Positions 8,301 through 8,697 of a stretch of 8,697 nt of DNA are shown one piece after another; position 1 is the stretch's first letter; each line of letters opens with the position of its first letter. The stretch comes from Fidelibacterota bacterium (lineage in GTDB: Bacteria; Fidelibacterota; UBA2242): the NCBI GenBank assembly GCA_003645845.1, contig QNCV01000086.1, positions 1 to 8,697 of the forward strand, given 5' to 3'. The translations under genes were made by a program, and so were the position numbers. The notes below the pieces were generated by a model. That model was not told the origin of the DNA and did not search any database. It saw only the letters and a program-made list of their open reading frames with translations.

Positions 8301-8357
8301 CAGACTTAAAATAAATAATCCGAATATTTTTAATAGAACTCGCAAATCTCGTTTCAC
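5313..8357 (-). CDS. Large lipoprotein: amidase-3-like catalytic domain split by a golvesin-type domain, with FnIII and Rossmann-like C terminus
   Basis: A 1014-residue protein with a short N-terminal signal (MKRDLRVLLKIF) and a lipobox-like TISC, Cys24. It resembles proteins annotated in Bacteroidota as golvesin C-terminal-like or 'xanthan lyase'. The order is: an N-terminal region (25-165); ALWHSHGWYYE with His184/His186, then WEWQRA with Glu198 and VFVARERD (232-239); a beta-rich golvesin-type domain (about 260-401, ending GVITADAVRFGG); SLAFHTDAG with His488; VPAALLELLSHHNF with Glu573; a fibronectin type III domain (about 620-711); and a C-terminal alpha/beta region (716-1014; LIVNGFD, VDLIMGEEK, DGGNLFVSGAY) resembling ThuA/GATase1-like folds. 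The His-Glu-His-Glu series lines up by eye with the zinc ligands and catalytic Glu of Amidase_3 enzymes, so I infer a peptidoglycan amidase-like hydrolase. Polysaccharide lyase activity has no visible support. The start is GTG 8357, with GGAG 6 nt upstream; the TTG at 8369 would enclose that SD. It is the first gene of an operon with the patatin. Confidence 0.8.
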   Translation of the reverse strand: MKRDLRVLLKIFGLFILSLFTISCATMSVQKPRYDYSGMNHVTKVIHKRAAKFARNCVNKGDPVQVSRGLRIDSLNVDRQNQEIDVYYNWVLGQVPYRQETVTSVYDAFRKELGRRYRKYDLKIYSKKFPVEELVPNLYRKPGTTIDSSRMVRPRPEITPIVRNISKPWRPTAGLYNRNIALWHSHGWYYENRLNRWEWQRARVYQIVEDLFPMSFTIPYLIPMFENAGANVFVARERDFQTNEVIVDNDSCSPGSEYREIVSDTSVVFFSGSDSAGFAIGKPPYVSGQNPFKQGSYHYCKSDSHPTAQFEYIPDFPESGKYAVTIAYASLENSIDDVRYTVYHTGGKTEFLINQQIGGGTWIYLGTFQFNAGKDPDIGKVVVSNVSKKSGVITADAVRFGGGMGNIARNGQISKRPRYAEAARYYLQYAGMPDTLVYNLNGDSIDYNDDYQCRGEWVNYLKGAPFGPTKNRDVKGLGIPIDCSLAFHTDAGTTDNDIVVGTLSIYNTDGADTTYRFPDGQSRLASRDLADILQTQITQDIMAKYDPVWNRRALWDRGYSEAWRPNVPAALLELLSHHNFLDMKFGNDPRFRFDVSRSIYKAFLKFIASEYGTDYVVQPLPVDHFRVILFNKNCVRLEWKPVLDSLEKTAVPDKYIVYTRIGDNGFDNGRLVNSNAITFKYIKPGVVYSFKVTAVNAGGESFPSEILSVCYVDSLSEPVLIVNGFDRVAPPATLNTEEYKGFANFWDQGVPDGYEAGFVGAQYEFRNDAPWLDDDSPGHGASHADYECKIVAGNTHDFVKIHGEAFSAAGRSFCSASDEALIDGDVDLKKYRIVDLIMGEEKLTEGPKPFLPPEFAVYPVGLQQKLTDYCKDGGNLFVSGAYIATDPCVYVRDDSTSIRFIRNVLGYQWRTNHAVVTGPVYSVDSSFMNFGDSFEFNTKLNPYIYAVESPDALEPADSLGVTILRYGENNTSAGVAYDNGYRVISFGFPFETILNPADRNNVMQAVLDYLEHVK

Positions 8358-8363
8358 CAACTT

Positions 8364-8367
8364 CTCC
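8364..8367 (-). promoter_or_regulatory. Ribosome binding site that decides the start of the golvesin/amidase-like gene
   Basis: On the minus strand GGAG (8367-8364) is followed by AAGTTG and GTG at 8357, an ideal 6-nt spacing. The protein then starts MKRDLR, a normal positively charged signal-peptide start. The TTG at 8369 would place the SD inside the gene and has only an AT-rich stretch upstream. Bases 8369-8374 read TATAAT on the minus strand, but too close to the start to be a conventional promoter for an SD-led mRNA. Confidence 0.6.
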
Positions 8368-8502
8368 AATTATAACAAAAAAACAACCACCAAACTAAAG
8401 TTAAGATGATTTGACATCAGGATAAAGGAGAAAACGAACAGATCAACTTTAAAAGAATCCGAAACAGATAACCAAATCATTTTTTTCTTGCTTATAATTG
8501 AT

Positions 8503-8518
8503 GGTTTCGTAAAAAGTC
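8503..8518. repeat. Candidate IS terminal inverted repeat (one copy visible)
   Basis: GGTTTCGTAAAAAGTC lies about 115 bp before the transposase-like start. Its complement, GACTTTTTACGAAACC, looks like terminal repeats that I recall from IS elements in Gram-negative environmental bacteria. This is from memory, not alignment. No second copy occurs in the window, as expected if the element continues to the right. Confidence 0.3.
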
Positions 8519-8569
8519 ACAAATCGCTATAACATACTGAATATAATGTAATTGGCGGTAATATTATAC

Positions 8570-8598
8570 TTGACATTTGTTGAATCTATTGTTAAATT
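8570..8598 (+). promoter_or_regulatory. Sigma70-type promoter candidate for the transposase-like ORF
   Basis: TTGACA (8570-8575) is a perfect -35 hexamer. With a 17-bp spacer it is followed by TAAATT (8593-8598), which matches the -10 consensus at four of six positions; shifting by one base gives TTAAAT, also four of six. It ends about 36 bp before the GTG at 8635, leaving room for a leader with GAGAG (8622-8626) as the Shine-Dalgarno. The position inside the presumed IS end fits a transposase promoter. Confidence 0.5.
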
Positions 8599-8634
8599 AA
8601 CATCAATATTAATAATAGTTTGAGAGACAGAAAA

Positions 8635-8697
8635 GTGATAAATATAAAAAACCACAAACAGCAACAGATCTTTGATCCATGGTCATATCTTGGTCCA
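8635..8697 (+). CDS. Transposase-like ORF, first 21 codons only (runs off the window)
   Basis: From GTG 8635 the frame stays open to the window end (21 codons). GAGAG at 8622-8626 lies 8 nt upstream. The peptide ends QQQIFDPWSYLGP, which resembles the N-terminal opening (DPW-x-YLGPKRR type) of a DDE transposase group that I remember from Gram-negative environmental bacteria, possibly IS1182-like or IS4-superfamily. Only this short signature supports the call; the catalytic core lies beyond the window. The ORF reads away from the golvesin/amidase gene. A non-transposase ORF cannot be excluded. Confidence 0.45.
   Translation, partial: MINIKNHKQQQIFDPWSYLGP

Larger units (their letters stand above)
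8503..8697 (+). mobile_element. Left end of a probable insertion sequence (truncated by window edge)
   Basis: The right end of the window holds the first codons of a transposase-like ORF (GTG 8635), a promoter-like element just before it, and at 8503-8518 a sequence (GGTTTCGTAAAAAGTC) of the type I recall at IS ends. The stretch is more AT-rich than the genes to its left. The right end, target-site duplication and most of the transposase are outside the window, so family and boundaries are tentative. The remaining gap sequence, 8370-8502, has no gene that I can recognise. Confidence 0.4.

Noticed and set aside
5313..8357. Annotation of the large gene as a xanthan lyase
   Set aside because: I see no polysaccharide-lyase fold or motif; the His-Glu-His-Glu series fits an amidase-like zinc hydrolase better.
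8369..8374. TATAAT on the minus strand next to the golvesin/amidase-like start
   Set aside because: Transcription would begin inside the Shine-Dalgarno, and no matching -35 hexamer lies 16-18 bp upstream.
8411..8446. TTGACA and an AAAGGAG-like SD on the plus strand
   Set aside because: There is no -10 hexamer at the right distance, and no start codon follows the SD-like sequence.
8493..8498. Perfect TATAAT on the plus strand
   Set aside because: No -35 match at 16-18 bp spacing, no exact extended -10, and no start codon nearby; in AT-rich DNA this is expected by chance.
1..8697. CRISPR arrays, tRNA or rRNA genes, riboswitches
   Set aside because: No regularly spaced repeats, cloverleaf-like sequences or conserved riboswitch cores were found on either strand by reading.

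Overview
The window looks like chromosomal DNA from a diderm (Gram-negative) bacterium of moderate GC, probably from the Bacteroidota/Calditrichota side of the FCB supergroup. This rests on an outer-membrane patatin-barrel protein, two lipoproteins, and a golvesin/amidase-type protein of a kind I know mainly from Bacteroidota and relatives. The placement is an inference, since no rRNA or other marker gene is present.

Layout, left to right: (1) 1-889, plus strand: the 3' end of spmA overlapping a complete spmB, a pair of membrane proteins with nucleoside-recognition (Gate) domains. (2) 971-1789, minus strand: a stand-alone 2-oxoacid dehydrogenase E2-type acyltransferase catalytic domain without a lipoyl domain, convergent with spmB. 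(3) 1940-2836, plus strand: a lipoprotein of the DUF1460 family (NlpC/P60-like amidase fold), divergent from the E2-like gene. (4) 8357 down to 2893, minus strand: a two-gene operon joined by an ATGA overlap. The upstream gene encodes a ~1014-aa multidomain lipoprotein (amidase-3-like catalytic halves separated by a golvesin-type domain, then FnIII, then a Rossmann-like C-terminal region). The downstream gene encodes a type Vd (PlpD-like) patatin autotransporter with two predicted POTRA domains and an Omp85-type barrel. (5) 8358-8697: an AT-rich gap ending in the first 21 codons of a plus-strand, transposase-like ORF with a good sigma70-type promoter, probably the left end of an insertion sequence.

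The centre of the window is an envelope-hydrolase cluster. Two predicted peptidoglycan-amidase-type lipoproteins and one outer-membrane patatin lie within 6.4 kb, and two of the three are translationally coupled. The most interesting point is that the large protein, of a type often labelled golvesin-domain protein or 'xanthan lyase', retains in order what look like the zinc ligands and catalytic Glu of an N-acetylmuramoyl-L-alanine amidase, interrupted by a beta-rich domain. Two genes (the E2-like gene and the golvesin/amidase gene) have upstream TTG codons that would place the only good Shine-Dalgarno inside the coding region, so I moved both starts downstream.
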